56,577 nt of DNA from Tannerellaceae bacterium (GCA_031259845.1 JAIRKZ010000150.1:1-56577); one strand, 5' to 3'; shown: positions 7,961 to 17,063, numbered from the stretch's first letter. Numbers and translations are program-made. The notes: generated from the letters alone by a model not told the origin.

Positions 7961-10900
7961 TCAAAACGATACATTAACTCCGAATAAAACGGCTTTTGAA
8001 GACGGATAGGCATTGTAGTCTACTCCTAATTGCAAATTGCTGTTACCTTGCGAGTTTACTTCAGGATCAAAGCCGCTATAATCGGTTATGGTAATCAGAT
8101 TCTGGCCGGTTATATATACGCGAAGCGAATTTATGAATCTTATTTTGTTGAATGTATACCCCAGTGTCATCGTCTTGAAACGCATATAGCTGCCATCTTC
8201 GATGAGCCAGTCTGATTGCAACAACAAAGGGTCTACCGTTACCCGCGCTCTCGGAATATTCGTGTTTGTATTAGATGGAGTCCAGCGGTTCAGTATTTCC
8301 CTGCGTTGATTGCCCCAGGGGCCTGAGATGTTTGTTTCCGCACGTTGCACGTTGATGATGTCATTGCCTTGTGAACCTTGCAGGTAAACGGAAAAGTCGA
8401 ATCCTTTACAGGAGAAGGTGTTTGTCCATCCGTAGATAAAATCGGGATTCGGGTCGCCCACAATCATCCGGTCGTCTGTGTAATTAATCTTGCCGTCGCC
8501 GCTTTTGTCGATAAACCGTGCGTCGCCTAATTTATCGTTGTTGGAAGAGCGGGGGCCTGCCGCCAGTTGCGCTTCGTCCTGGAATATGCCGTCGTATTTA
8601 AGCAAATTCCATACGCCTACCGGCATGCCGGGTTCCAGCCAGCTTCCGTTTACTTTCAAGTGTCCGGACAGCGTTCCCTGTACTGCCGGCGTATATCCCG
8701 GTATTTCCAATACTTTGTTACGGTTTCTCGACCAGTTTATCTGCGTGTTCCATTTGAATGCTCCGCTTACGACGTCTGCACCCAGCGCTATTTCCACACC
8801 TTTGTTCTCCAGGCTCCCGATGTTTTTAAAGATGGATTTGAAACCCACCGTGCTCGGCGTGCTTATATTCCAAAGCAAATCGGTCGTCTTTTTGTAGTAG
8901 TAATCTATAACCAGCGACAGCCTGTTGTTAAACATTCCCACGTCGAGGCCAATGTCTGTCGTGGCAGTTGTTTCCCACTTCAAATCAGGGTTGGGAATAT
9001 TATTGGGGCCTACTCCCGAATTGAGGCTGCCTCCGAAATTATAATTCATGTTTCCAAGCATAGCCAATGATTTGTAGTTGTCTATATTCTGATTACCCGT
9101 CTTTCCGTAACTGCTTCTTATCTTCAGGTTAGACAGCCAGTCCGAATCTCTCAGGAACTCTTCCTCGGAAACCCTCCAGGCTACGGCAAAAGTGGGGAAG
9201 AACGCCCATTTGTTATTGGCTCCGAATCTGGAGCTGCCGTCGGCGCGGGCTGTCACGGTAACCAGGTACCGGTCTTTATAGATATAGTTGATACGGCTCA
9301 GATAGGAAGCCAACTGGCTTTGCGTCCGGCTTGAATTAGGCTGCCCGAAAGTGGTTCCTGCCCCCAGGTTGTCGGCCAGGTATAAGTCGGAGGAATAGTT
9401 GGTAGAGCTTGACTCAAAATGTTTGTAATGAAATATCTGCCAGGTATAGCCGCCCATTACGTTCAGGGAATGATCGCCGAAGGTATTGCTGTACGTCAGA
9501 ATGTTTTCATTCAGGTACGAAGCATCCTTGCGGTATCGTTGGAGGGCTTCCCCGTTTTTGCTGTATCCCCTGTGCGTCTCTTTCGGCCAATAGAACGCCC
9601 TGTTTGCCGTAGACCTGTCCGTACCGAAGGTAACTTTAAGCGTCAGGTTGTTGATAATTTCCCAGTTCGCGTCTACAGAGCCTAAGAAACGGTCAATCTC
9701 CTGCCTGTCCTTATAATGATTGACCGTAGCTACCGGGTTGTTACTTGGAGTAGCCCCGGGGGTAGGGTTGGTCATCGTATAATTTCCTTCCGCATCGAAT
9801 ACGGGTACGGATGCAGGCATTACCACTGCGCCATGCACAATGCCGCCCGTACCGCCGCCGCCGTCGCCTTCGGAAGGCATACCGTCCGACCAGATGTGGC
9901 TTGCAGAGATATTTGCGCCCACCGTCAGATTAGATAATATTTTCAAGTCCAGGTTTGAACGGAATGAAGCCCTGTTGAAATTGCTGTTTTTAATAATACC
10001 GTTCTGTCCGAAATAGCTGCCGCCTACGGCATAGCGGGTTCCTTCATTCCCACCTGTTATGGAGAGGTTGTAGTTTTGTATGGGAGCGTCGGTGAATACT
10101 TCGTCCTGATAATCCACGCCTTCTCCCATTGCAGAGATTTCGGGGAAATAATGCAGGTTGCCTGGATTGGGGAATACGGCGGCCTGGCCGTCGTTCGCTC
10201 TGGCTTCGTTTACCAGGGTGGCATATTCGCGGGCATTCATCAGGTCTAATTTCTTAGCTACTGTCTGTACGCCGTAGTAAGCGTCGAGTGTTACCTGGGG
10301 TTTCCCGATGTTTCCTCTTTTGGTGGTGATCAATACTACGCCGTTAGCGCCGCGGGCGCCGTAGATGGCCGTTGCGGATGCGTCTTTCAATATTTCTATG
10401 GAAGCGATATCAGACGTATTCAGCGTAGCCAATGGGTTTTGCGCCGTACCGTTACCTCCTGCCGACCCTCCTGCCGAAACGGGGAAGCCGTCTACTACGT
10501 ACAACGGTTCGTTGCTGCTGCTTAATGAGTTTCCTCCACGAACGCGTATCGAAACCCTGCCGCCGGGAGCCGACGAAGCCTGCGATACCTGTACGCCGGC
10601 TGCTTTACCCTGAATGGCCTGATCGAGGGAAGTAACGGGAGAACGTTGGATATCTTCCGATTTAACAGATGATATGGAACCGGTAAGGTCTCTTTTCTTC
10701 ATGGTGCCATAACCGATAACAACTACTTCATCAAGCGTTTTCGTGTCTTCCGTCAGGCTAATGGTGATAGAAGTCTGGTTTCCGACAGGAATTTCTTTTG
10801 TCAAATATCCGATATAGGAAACCTGCAGGATACTGCCTGCCGGCGCATCAATTGAGAATCTGCCGTCTGTATCGGTGATGGAGCCGATTGTTGTTCCTTT

Positions 10901-11377
10901 AACAACAATATTTGCGCCGATTATTTCTATCCCCTTGTCGTCTTTGACAACGCCGGCTATCGTTTTACGGTCTTGCTGCGTGATGCTTGGGATATTGTTT
11001 ATGGAAGAAGCCTTTGTCAAAACAATATGCTTGCTTTCTACAACGTAAATAATATCAGTGTTGTTGAATACTTCTTTCAATACGCTGCTAACAGGCTTTG
11101 AGGAGGCATTGATTGACGTTTTGCGATTTACATCCACGTTTTGTTTGTCGTAGATGAACAGATAATCGCTTTGCTCTTCAATCTCTTTTAAAATTTCGCT
11201 GACCGGAACGTTTTGTTTCTTCAACGTCACGTTTATACTCTGCGAACTGGCATTTTCGGCAATGGCAGAAAATGCGATACAAAACAGGATGAAGAATGAT
11301 AATTTCATAATTCGTTTAAAATGAGTTAACTTGTCTTTATTTAATACAAGAAACAACAGGTGAAATTTTTTTATCAT
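7961..11377 (-). CDS. SusC/RagA TonB-linked outer-membrane transporter with STN signalling domain
   Basis: A 1138-residue outer-membrane importer powered by TonB. The long N terminus (LLFLVLNKDKLTHF ... FILFCIAFSAIAE) is typical of this class and supports the start. Residues about 50-120 are a secretin/TonB short N-terminal domain, which signals to a FecR-type anti-sigma factor. Residues 139-215 form a carboxypeptidase-regulatory-like beta sandwich, followed by the TonB-box-like DEVVVIGYG (216-224), the plug (about 225-345) and a 22-strand barrel to the C terminus ending in VLFGVNVSF. The STN domain matches the ECF sigma and FecR genes directly upstream, so glycan binding probably induces the locus by this route. 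Confidence 0.96.
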   Translation of the reverse strand: MIKKFHLLFLVLNKDKLTHFKRIMKLSFFILFCIAFSAIAENASSQSINVTLKKQNVPVSEILKEIEEQSDYLFIYDKQNVDVNRKTSINASSKPVSSVLKEVFNNTDIIYVVESKHIVLTKASSINNIPSITQQDRKTIAGVVKDDKGIEIIGANIVVKGTTIGSITDTDGRFSIDAPAGSILQVSYIGYLTKEIPVGNQTSITISLTEDTKTLDEVVVIGYGTMKKRDLTGSISSVKSEDIQRSPVTSLDQAIQGKAAGVQVSQASSAPGGRVSIRVRGGNSLSSSNEPLYVVDGFPVSAGGSAGGNGTAQNPLATLNTSDIASIEILKDASATAIYGARGANGVVLITTKRGNIGKPQVTLDAYYGVQTVAKKLDLMNAREYATLVNEARANDGQAAVFPNPGNLHYFPEISAMGEGVDYQDEVFTDAPIQNYNLSITGGNEGTRYAVGGSYFGQNGIIKNSNFNRASFRSNLDLKILSNLTVGANISASHIWSDGMPSEGDGGGGTGGIVHGAVVMPASVPVFDAEGNYTMTNPTPGATPSNNPVATVNHYKDRQEIDRFLGSVDANWEIINNLTLKVTFGTDRSTANRAFYWPKETHRGYSKNGEALQRYRKDASYLNENILTYSNTFGDHSLNVMGGYTWQIFHYKHFESSSTNYSSDLYLADNLGAGTTFGQPNSSRTQSQLASYLSRINYIYKDRYLVTVTARADGSSRFGANNKWAFFPTFAVAWRVSEEEFLRDSDWLSNLKIRSSYGKTGNQNIDNYKSLAMLGNMNYNFGGSLNSGVGPNNIPNPDLKWETTATTDIGLDVGMFNNRLSLVIDYYYKKTTDLLWNISTPSTVGFKSIFKNIGSLENKGVEIALGADVVSGAFKWNTQINWSRNRNKVLEIPGYTPAVQGTLSGHLKVNGSWLEPGMPVGVWNLLKYDGIFQDEAQLAAGPRSSNNDKLGDARFIDKSGDGKINYTDDRMIVGDPNPDFIYGWTNTFSCKGFDFSVYLQGSQGNDIINVQRAETNISGPWGNQRREILNRWTPSNTNTNIPRARVTVDPLLLQSDWLIEDGSYMRFKTMTLGYTFNKIRFINSLRVYITGQNLITITDYSGFDPEVNSQGNSNLQLGVDYNAYPSSKAVLFGVNVSF

Positions 11378-11543
11378 AACTTTGTAATCGTTTAATAGTT
11401 AATACTGGGATTCTGTGATTTGTCTCGGATTGACATTTACCGGCCGGGAGCTGTGGGGACAGTTTCCGGCTTTGTCTTTTGTGTTATGGTCCTCGTTGCA
11501 TAAGTGGTTTGATTTAAAAGGTTACTAAAAATGCGTAAGCTGC

Positions 11544-12476
11544 TTAATAGATTGTTATTATTTCTGCTTCATCGTTTCGTTTATAGTTGAATTTTACATC
11601 CCTTTGTAGCACCCGTAGCGCGTAGTCTACGCCATCGTTCATCCTGAATGTTCCTGTACAGCGATAGTTGTTATATGCTTTGTTCTTCACGATGATTTTT
11701 ATGGCATAGTATTCTGCGAATTTTTCCATCAGCGTGTTGAAAGGCTCATCGTCGAGGCAGATCATTCCGTCCTTCCACCTGAACCGGTCATACGAAGTGA
11801 TTGGCGCTTTATGCAATACTCCTTTCTGTTCCGTGACAGATTCGTTCGGTTTTAATTGTATGTCCGCGCCGGCTCCCGCGCTGTCTTCCAGATATGCTTT
11901 TCCTGTAAGGAGCGATAATTCAAAAGGATTGGCGCTATTGTTATATGCACAAACGTTGATGGTAGTACCAAGTACATTGACATTGTATCTTTCCGTTATG
12001 ATGATGAAAGGCCTGTTTTTCTCGGGTTTTACTTCAAAATAGCCTTCCCCGTTTAGCGTTACTTTGCGCGCGTCCGTATCAAATTGCGCCACATAGGTAA
12101 GCGTGGTTTTCGCATTCAGCCAAACCTTTGTGCCATCTTCCAGGATTAGTTGCGTCCGTTGCCCCGGAGGAACGATGACGGAATGGATGTTTTTGTTGGA
12201 ACCGGATGCCTTGAACAGATAACCCGTCAGTGAAACAAGTAATGCCAGTGATGCGGCTATGGCCGTTATTTTCCAGCCAAGTACAGGGTTCCTTTTCCTT
12301 CTCCGGGCGCCGGTTTCTTCATCCTGACTGTTTAACAGCAACATATTCCATAGCTTTCTTTCCTTCAGATAGTTTTGATAATTATCCGTAGAAAGTGCAA
12401 TCCAGTTGAGGATATCTTTTTCTTCTTCCGGCGTAACCCTGTTCTCAAAATACTTATATAACAATGTCTTCTCCAT
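11544..12476 (-). CDS. FecR-family anti-sigma factor
   Basis: A 310-residue inner-membrane regulator that holds its ECF sigma factor and releases it on a signal from the SusC STN domain. Residues 1-60 form the cytoplasmic part (YFENRVTPEEEKDILNWI), one membrane helix spans about 67-89, and the periplasmic FecR domain carries VPPGQRTQLILEDGTKVWLNA and the conserved NGEGYFEV. The C-terminal 70 residues (FNTLMEKFAEYYAIKI, CTGTFRMNDGV) are the STN-like DUF4974 module. It lies between the sigma gene (281 bases upstream, with a repeat array in the gap) and susC (166 bases downstream; no clear promoter seen there). Confidence 0.94.
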   Translation of the reverse strand: MEKTLLYKYFENRVTPEEEKDILNWIALSTDNYQNYLKERKLWNMLLLNSQDEETGARRRKRNPVLGWKITAIAASLALLVSLTGYLFKASGSNKNIHSVIVPPGQRTQLILEDGTKVWLNAKTTLTYVAQFDTDARKVTLNGEGYFEVKPEKNRPFIIITERYNVNVLGTTINVCAYNNSANPFELSLLTGKAYLEDSAGAGADIQLKPNESVTEQKGVLHKAPITSYDRFRWKDGMICLDDEPFNTLMEKFAEYYAIKIIVKNKAYNNYRCTGTFRMNDGVDYALRVLQRDVKFNYKRNDEAEIITIY

Positions 12477-12587
12477 GAATTAATAACACTTTAGGAAGCC
12501 TTTACCCTAATGCGATTGGAATTAAAATCGCTTATTTAATACAATTAGCAATGGTATCGTATCTATTTAATACAATGGTTGCATACG

Positions 12588-12685
12588 TTTAACCGTTCCA
12601 CAATTGTGGAACGATCGGTTCACAGGGGTGGGGCGACTGGCTCACAGGGGTGGAACGACCGGCTCACAATTGTGGAACGGTTAAA
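12588..12685. repeat. 22-bp tandem repeat array bounded by a 21-bp inverted repeat
   Basis: Four contiguous units: 12595-12617 (23 bp), then 12618-12639, 12640-12661 and 12662-12683 (22 bp each), of type GCTCACAnnnGTGGAACGACCG. The outer 21 bases are a perfect inverted repeat (12588-12608 with 12665-12685, spacer 56). The first unit also contains a 20-bp perfect palindrome, 12594-12613. It lies in the sigma-to-fecR gap, so it would fold in the polycistronic mRNA. The remaining gap sequence shows no ORF of note. Confidence 0.9.
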
Positions 12686-12757
12686 TCTGTGTAACCCGAT
12701 AATTACTTTTTCACCATGCAGGCAATAAAATACGATGGCAGGGTTTATTATATACAA

Positions 12758-13318
12758 TCAGATAAGAAACAAAAACATATATAAGTAATCTTTCAGGTGG
12801 GCGGAGAATAGCTTTAGTGCTTTTGATATATGGAATTCTACGGTTTTAAGGCTGATATTTAATTCTTCGGCTATCTCTTTGTTCTTTCTATGCCTGACCC
12901 GGCTCAGGTAAAAGATTTGCCGGGTTTGTTTGGGAAGTTTTTCAGATACTTCCCGGATGATTTGTTTGATGTCGCCGGCAAAAAGTTCGGAGGGAATGCA
13001 ATCGTTCAGCGAAGCTATGCGCAGCTTCAATTCCCGTTGGCCCTGGGTATGCATAGTTGCCTCTACATCGTTTTTGATATAGATATGCCTTAAGTGATTC
13101 AGCGCCTTGTTTTTGATTGTAACGAGGATGTATGCCGGGATATTCAGGCTGTCATTGAAGTCGTGCCGTTTCTCCCAGAAATCCATCATGCTTTCCATGT
13201 AAAGGTCTTCGGCAATATGGATGTCTCTCACGTATGAATAGGCGAATGAGATAAACGGCTCTTTGTAGTGGTTAAAGAGTGACGTGAAAAATGCGGTTTT
13301 ATCTTTATAATCATCCAT
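12758..13318 (-). CDS. ECF-family RNA polymerase sigma factor of the PUL
   Basis: A sigma-70 family member of 186 residues from the chosen ATG (MDDYKDK); an ATG three codons upstream would give 189. Region 2 is visible as FAYSYVRDIHIAEDLYMESM and IPAYILVTIKNKALNHLR. Region 4 holds the helix-turn-helix NKEIAEELNISLKTVEFHISKAL. It is the first gene of the order sigma, fecR, susC, susD, glycosidase, so it should drive its own locus when freed from FecR. A promoter -7 box lies 18 bases upstream of the chosen ATG and favours it. The protein ends in an unusual hydrophobic tail (YLYMFLFLI). Confidence 0.93.
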   Translation of the reverse strand: MDDYKDKTAFFTSLFNHYKEPFISFAYSYVRDIHIAEDLYMESMMDFWEKRHDFNDSLNIPAYILVTIKNKALNHLRHIYIKNDVEATMHTQGQRELKLRIASLNDCIPSELFAGDIKQIIREVSEKLPKQTRQIFYLSRVRHRKNKEIAEELNISLKTVEFHISKALKLFSAHLKDYLYMFLFLI

Positions 13319-13335
13319 ACTAAGCAAGTGAAGAA

Positions 13336-13343
13336 CAAATATA
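13336..13343 (-). promoter_or_regulatory. putative Bacteroidetes -7 box (TATATTTG) of the sigma gene
   Basis: On the minus strand this reads TATATTTG, a full match to TAnnTTTG. I see no good -33 TTTG at the expected distance. The distance from the last G to the chosen ATG is 18 bases, as at two other promoters in the window (27016 and 35171). Confidence 0.5.
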
Positions 13344-13377
13344 GTACAAATGACGATATGTAGAATGCCTGGCCGGT

Positions 13378-13839
13378 TTATTTGTTAATATCTTTCGTGA
13401 TGTCTTGAACGTCTTTCAAGGTAAAGTTGCCTGATAGCCGGATAACGGTGAAGCTGCTGTCTGTATCGGCCAGCATCAGGAGGTTTTTTACCTGTTCGCC
13501 TTCTATGTCTGCGTAGAAGGTGGCGTGTGTTTTGCCGTCTCTTACCCGCATGAGTTCCTGATGTTGTTTGCTGATAAGTTGGGTGAACTCTTTCCGCATC
13601 TGGGGTATCTGGTCGGTCCGTTCGGTATTTATTAATTGCAGAGATTCTATTTTTCCTTTCATGTTCATCAGGTTGAGTCCTACATTTTCAACTACCGGCA
13701 TCATTTGGAACATTGCTTTTGAAATATAGACGGAGGTTACATTGTCCATTTCGGCATATTTGTCGAATAATTTATCCTGCGCAAAGGCTGAGGTTGTGCA
13801 AAAGAGGCACAATACGATAAGAATATGTTTCGTCTTCAT
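13378..13839 (-). CDS. DUF4252 protein (second copy of the pair)
   Basis: A 153-residue exported protein with a signal peptide ending near SAFAQ. The DUF4252 pattern is visible: KYAEMDNVTSVYISKAMFQMM near the N terminus, a middle segment about local charge and stability (ELMRVRDGKTHATFYA), and a C-terminal IRLSGNFTLKDVQDI. The biochemical role of the family is unknown. It is the last gene of a four-gene unit and follows the anti-sigma-like gene by four bases. It is distantly similar to the DUF4252 protein at the head of the same unit, so the two may form a pair in the envelope. Confidence 0.85.
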   Translation of the reverse strand: MKTKHILIVLCLFCTTSAFAQDKLFDKYAEMDNVTSVYISKAMFQMMPVVENVGLNLMNMKGKIESLQLINTERTDQIPQMRKEFTQLISKQHQELMRVRDGKTHATFYADIEGEQVKNLLMLADTDSSFTVIRLSGNFTLKDVQDITKDINK

Positions 13840-13843
13840 TTTG

Positions 13844-14227
13844 TTAATTCTTTAAATGTTTATCTAATAGCTGGTTTACTTTTTCTATTTCCTCTCCGGC
13901 ATTTTCTACTTTTCCGATACCCTTATTCAGTTGGGCAGACATGAAGGCTAAGGCTTGTCCGGCTGCGATGGCTGCCTCTTCGGGGTTGGAGAAGGTATCG
14001 GTCATGGATGGGGTAGGGGGTTGTTTTCCTGTTTCCAGGAAAATACCTATACATAGCAGGGCGATGGCTGCGGCGGCAGTTGCCCGGTATACAAGCCGGC
14101 GTGTTTTCCGTTTCTTTTCATTAGCCGCCAAGGCATCGATATGCGCTTCCAGTCGTGCTGATAATCCCTCGGGGATGGGTATCTCTAACGATTCATCAAT
14201 CAAACGGCCTGCTTCTTCATCGTTCAT
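13844..14227 (-). CDS. small membrane protein, probable anti-sigma factor
   Basis: A 127-residue protein with one membrane helix at about residues 45-64 (after a KKRKTRR positive stretch). It has a cytoplasmic head of about 40 residues and a periplasmic tail rich in Ala, Gln and Glu that may be a coiled coil. It overlaps the sigma gene by 11 bases, a layout typical of sigma/anti-sigma pairs. No zinc-finger anti-sigma motif is present. The anti-sigma role is inferred from topology and position, not from a recognised domain. Confidence 0.75.
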   Translation of the reverse strand: MNDEEAGRLIDESLEIPIPEGLSARLEAHIDALAANEKKRKTRRLVYRATAAAAIALLCIGIFLETGKQPPTPSMTDTFSNPEEAAIAAGQALAFMSAQLNKGIGKVENAGEEIEKVNQLLDKHLKN

Positions 14228-14726
14228 AACGTGTTATTTTTAGATATTGTTCTTTTACTGTTTTCCGCGCCCTCGAAAGAAGCACGCGTATGTTTCCGGC
14301 GCTCAGGCCGGTTATCTCTTCAATTTCTTCCGGCGAGCAATCGTTTATGGCGCTCAGGCGGATTACCTGCCGCTGCTTTTCGGGAAGTTTGTCTATTAAT
14401 CGTTGTATCTGTTTCGATTCATCTTGCTCGATAGCTTCCGTTTCCGGCGAAATGCCGGTAGAAAGCGGCAGGTTTTCGAGTCCCTCTTCCTGTATGTTCT
14501 TCCTCTGCAAACGGAGCAAATCAAAACATAAATTCTTTACCAGCGTGGTGCAGAAAGCTTCCGTATTATTTATATGGGTTAATTCTTCCCGTTTATACCA
14601 CAGTTTGCAATAAGCATCCTGAAGGATATCTTCTGCATCCTGACTGTTTCCGGTAAGTGCGTACGCAATCCGGTAGAGGCGGGGATGGCAGGGAAGAAAT
14701 TGCCGTTTGAAGCTTTCGGCGTCCAT
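14217..14726 (-). CDS. ECF-family sigma factor between DUF4252 genes
   Basis: A 169-residue RpoE-like sigma factor. Region 2 is at about residues 10-75 (RIAYALTGNSQDAEDILQDA, YCKLWYKR, KNLCFDLLR) and region 4 at about 108-160 (LPEKQRQVIRLSAIN, EEIEEITGLSAGNIRVLLSRAR). It is unlike the PUL sigma factor and is not next to a SusC gene. Its start ATG overlaps the stop of the upstream DUF4252 gene by one base (TAATG), and its own end overlaps the anti-sigma candidate, so translation of the whole set is probably coupled. Confidence 0.94.
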   Translation of the reverse strand: MDAESFKRQFLPCHPRLYRIAYALTGNSQDAEDILQDAYCKLWYKREELTHINNTEAFCTTLVKNLCFDLLRLQRKNIQEEGLENLPLSTGISPETEAIEQDESKQIQRLIDKLPEKQRQVIRLSAINDCSPEEIEEITGLSAGNIRVLLSRARKTVKEQYLKITRYER

Positions 14727-15172
14727 TAGTTATGCTCGTGTACAATTTTTTCAATGTCCGACTTCTTTATTTTCCCTTTGATACGAATCATCGTAGGGTC
14801 GTTTCCTGAAGTGAGCACAACTAATTCGTGAATAATCTCGTCTTTGATGCGAAGCATTACTTTAATGCGTTCACCGTTTTCATTTGCATTGATCATGGTT
14901 TCAAACAACGGGTCTTTCAGGTTCTTAATCGCTTCCGAAAAGCGTTCTTTCGTATCATCGTCACAATTGTTGAAATTCAGGATGTCGATATTCTCTACCC
15001 CCATGGTGTCTTCAAACATGCCGGCAATCTTCATCATAAAGCGTCCGATACTTACTTTATTGGCGCTTGCATGGCCAGAAAACTCCTTGAATACCTGGTT
15101 TACATTCTTCTGTCCATATCCCGCCTGGCAGATGAAAGCGATTAGCGCCATGCCGATTATTTTCTTTATCAT
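14726..15172 (-). CDS. DUF4252 protein (first copy of the pair)
   Basis: A 148-residue exported protein with a signal peptide cleaved near QAGYGQ. It shows the DUF4252 outline: VSIGRFMMKIAGMF, a segment with IDILNFNNCDDDTKERF, then the beta-rich second half (VMLRIKDEIIHELVVLTS) and a final IRIKGKIKKSDIEKI. It heads the unit DUF4252 > sigma > anti-sigma-like > DUF4252. The gap to the upstream response regulator gene is 57 bases, with no clear -7 box, so it may be part of a longer transcript. Molecular function is unknown. Confidence 0.87.
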   Translation of the reverse strand: MIKKIIGMALIAFICQAGYGQKNVNQVFKEFSGHASANKVSIGRFMMKIAGMFEDTMGVENIDILNFNNCDDDTKERFSEAIKNLKDPLFETMINANENGERIKVMLRIKDEIIHELVVLTSGNDPTMIRIKGKIKKSDIEKIVHEHN

Positions 15173-15229
15173 ATTTCGTAATTTATAGATGTTGCTTATA
15201 CTATCAAGACGGGTGATGGGTTGATTTTG

Positions 15230-15946
15230 TTACAAATTTTCCCGCTTCATGGCCTCCATTTTTTGAAGGAAATCCTTGCGGTAATTCCTGCCGACAGGGA
15301 TTTTCTTCCGGTCGATAACGACCTGCACGCTGTTGAACGACCTGATTTTGTCAATAGCTACGGTAAATGATTTATGCACGCGGACAAATTCCGTTTCCGG
15401 CAGCAGATTCAGTATCGTTTTCATCGTCATGGCCGGCATATAAATTTTGTCGGGAGTTACTATCTTGATGGAATTGTCGAAAACTTCGATGTACAGGATG
15501 GAAGGAAGCGGTAACTGTATTTTTTGATAATTGTATTTGATGGATACGGTTTTACATCCGGTTACCTGTTCTGGAACGGATGTTTTCGATGACGACCGGA
15601 AGCGCTGTTCTGCCTTGTCGTAAGCTTTCAGGAAGCGTTCAAAATCGAAAGGTTTGAGCAAATAGTCTACCACATCCAGGTCAAAGCCTTCAACGGCGTA
15701 TTCGCGGTACGCGGTTGTGAAGATAACCAATGTGTCTTTTTTCAGCGCCTGAGCAATATGAATACCGGAAATATCCGGCATACGAATGTCCAGAAAAATC
15801 AAATCAGGCTGCATGGAGCGGATATATGCGATGCCTTCCAGCGAGTCGGTATATGCGCCCAGTAACTGAATAGAGGGTACTTGGCTGCAATAGTGCGTCA
15901 GCAACTTCAGCGCCAGCGGTTCGTCGTCTATTGCGATACATCTCAT
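15230..15946 (-). CDS. LytTR-family response regulator
   Basis: A 238-residue two-component regulator. The receiver domain (1-120) has the acidic pair Asp7/Asp8, phospho-acceptor Asp53 (FLDIRMPD), Thr77-78 and Lys98 (YLLKPF). The LytTR DNA-binding domain covers about 130-235, with the VRVHKSFTVAIDKI signature (188-201) and a terminal GRNYRK segment. The gene follows its kinase with one base between stop and start codons. It most likely regulates the receptor/DUF4249 genes upstream, though LytTR targets cannot be read directly here. Confidence 0.95.
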   Translation of the reverse strand: MRCIAIDDEPLALKLLTHYCSQVPSIQLLGAYTDSLEGIAYIRSMQPDLIFLDIRMPDISGIHIAQALKKDTLVIFTTAYREYAVEGFDLDVVDYLLKPFDFERFLKAYDKAEQRFRSSSKTSVPEQVTGCKTVSIKYNYQKIQLPLPSILYIEVFDNSIKIVTPDKIYMPAMTMKTILNLLPETEFVRVHKSFTVAIDKIRSFNSVQVVIDRKKIPVGRNYRKDFLQKMEAMKRENL

Positions 15947-15947
15947 T

Positions 15948-17063
15948 TTATGCCTGATTGATTTGAAGTTTTACATAAAAAGCCCGCCTGTCGGAATTTA
16001 TTTCCAGCGAATGTCTGCCGGGATAAGCAAGTTCCAATCGTTTACGGATATTTTCCAGCCCTACGCCCGTTGAACGCTCGCGGTTGTTGATGCCCGAAAC
16101 AATCGAATTGTTGCAGGTAAACAGCAGGGCGCCGCCTTCGACTTTAATGCCTACATGGATGAAGCAGTCGATATGAGCGCTTATCCCATATTTGAAAGCG
16201 TTCTCCACAAACGGAACAAACGTGAGCGGCATAATCTCCTGTTCCCGGAAATCGCCCTCCAGCCGAAACTGCAACTCAAACTTTTCCGATGCCCTGAGAC
16301 TTTGAAGATGAATGTATTCTTCGAGCATCTTCACTTCCTTTTCCAGCGGGATATGGCTGTGATTGCTTTCGGTAGTCACGAAGCGCAGGAAATCGGAAAG
16401 CGAGAGGATTGCTTCCGGCGCCCTGTCGTCCTTACTCAGGGCAAGGTAGTAGATGCTGTTCAGGCTGTTGAAAAGGAAATGGGGATGAATCTGCGATTTG
16501 AGGAAAGACAGTTCGGCCTGTACCATTGATTTTTCCAGTTCCTGCAAACGCCGCTTTTCGGCATACCACTGCGAAATGGCCTTTAGCCCCGTGCTTATTA
16601 TAAATACGATTAAAAACTGACTCGTTCGGGAATGCATGCCAAGACGCCTGAATACATCGGGGAAAAAGATGCGGGGAAAAGCCTCGCCGTTGCCGGGCGG
16701 TGCGAAATTCGGTCGTTGAGACAGTGTTTCCGGTCTGAAAGGCGCTTCGTGCACAAAAGGCATAAAGTATTGCCGGACAAACCACGGAACGACAAGGCAA
16801 AAGAGTAGAAATGCCGCAATTGTAGTTCCCAGAAAGCATATTATTTTTTTCTTCGACAGGAGGCGGGGTACAAAAACAGATATATTGAGATAGAAGTATA
16901 TGGCCAGCAGCGCGTACTCTGTCAGGGGAACCAGCGGAAAGAAAACGTCGTTTGCCGGTCGTTCTGCCCGGTTGATATGCGGAATGGTAAGATAGATAAA
17001 CAACGCCCATCCTGCCGAATGAAGAATAAACGGCAAGATAGTTTTATTTTTGAATGACAGCAT
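15948..17063 (-). CDS. LytS-type sensor histidine kinase
   Basis: A 371-residue membrane kinase. Hydrophobic segments at about 10-30, 42-65, 74-97 and 147-163 form the sensor. The short catalytic part is of the LytS/His_kinase family: phospho-acceptor region QIHPHFLFNSLN (His195), then VPFVENAFKYGI (N box, Asn288) and GVGLENIRKRL (G box). It pairs with the LytTR regulator encoded directly downstream. A near-consensus -7 box (TTCCTTTG on the minus strand, 17084-17091) with a TTTG element 21 bases further upstream could give it its own promoter. Confidence 0.95.
   Translation of the reverse strand: MLSFKNKTILPFILHSAGWALFIYLTIPHINRAERPANDVFFPLVPLTEYALLAIYFYLNISVFVPRLLSKKKIICFLGTTIAAFLLFCLVVPWFVRQYFMPFVHEAPFRPETLSQRPNFAPPGNGEAFPRIFFPDVFRRLGMHSRTSQFLIVFIISTGLKAISQWYAEKRRLQELEKSMVQAELSFLKSQIHPHFLFNSLNSIYYLALSKDDRAPEAILSLSDFLRFVTTESNHSHIPLEKEVKMLEEYIHLQSLRASEKFELQFRLEGDFREQEIMPLTFVPFVENAFKYGISAHIDCFIHVGIKVEGGALLFTCNNSIVSGINNRERSTGVGLENIRKRLELAYPGRHSLEINSDRRAFYVKLQINQA

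Noticed and set aside
12594-12613. 20-bp palindrome CGTTCCACAATTGTGGAACG as a parS site
   Set aside because: Half sites resemble parS arms, but they are separated by an extra AATT, which would break ParB geometry. It is part of the tandem array.
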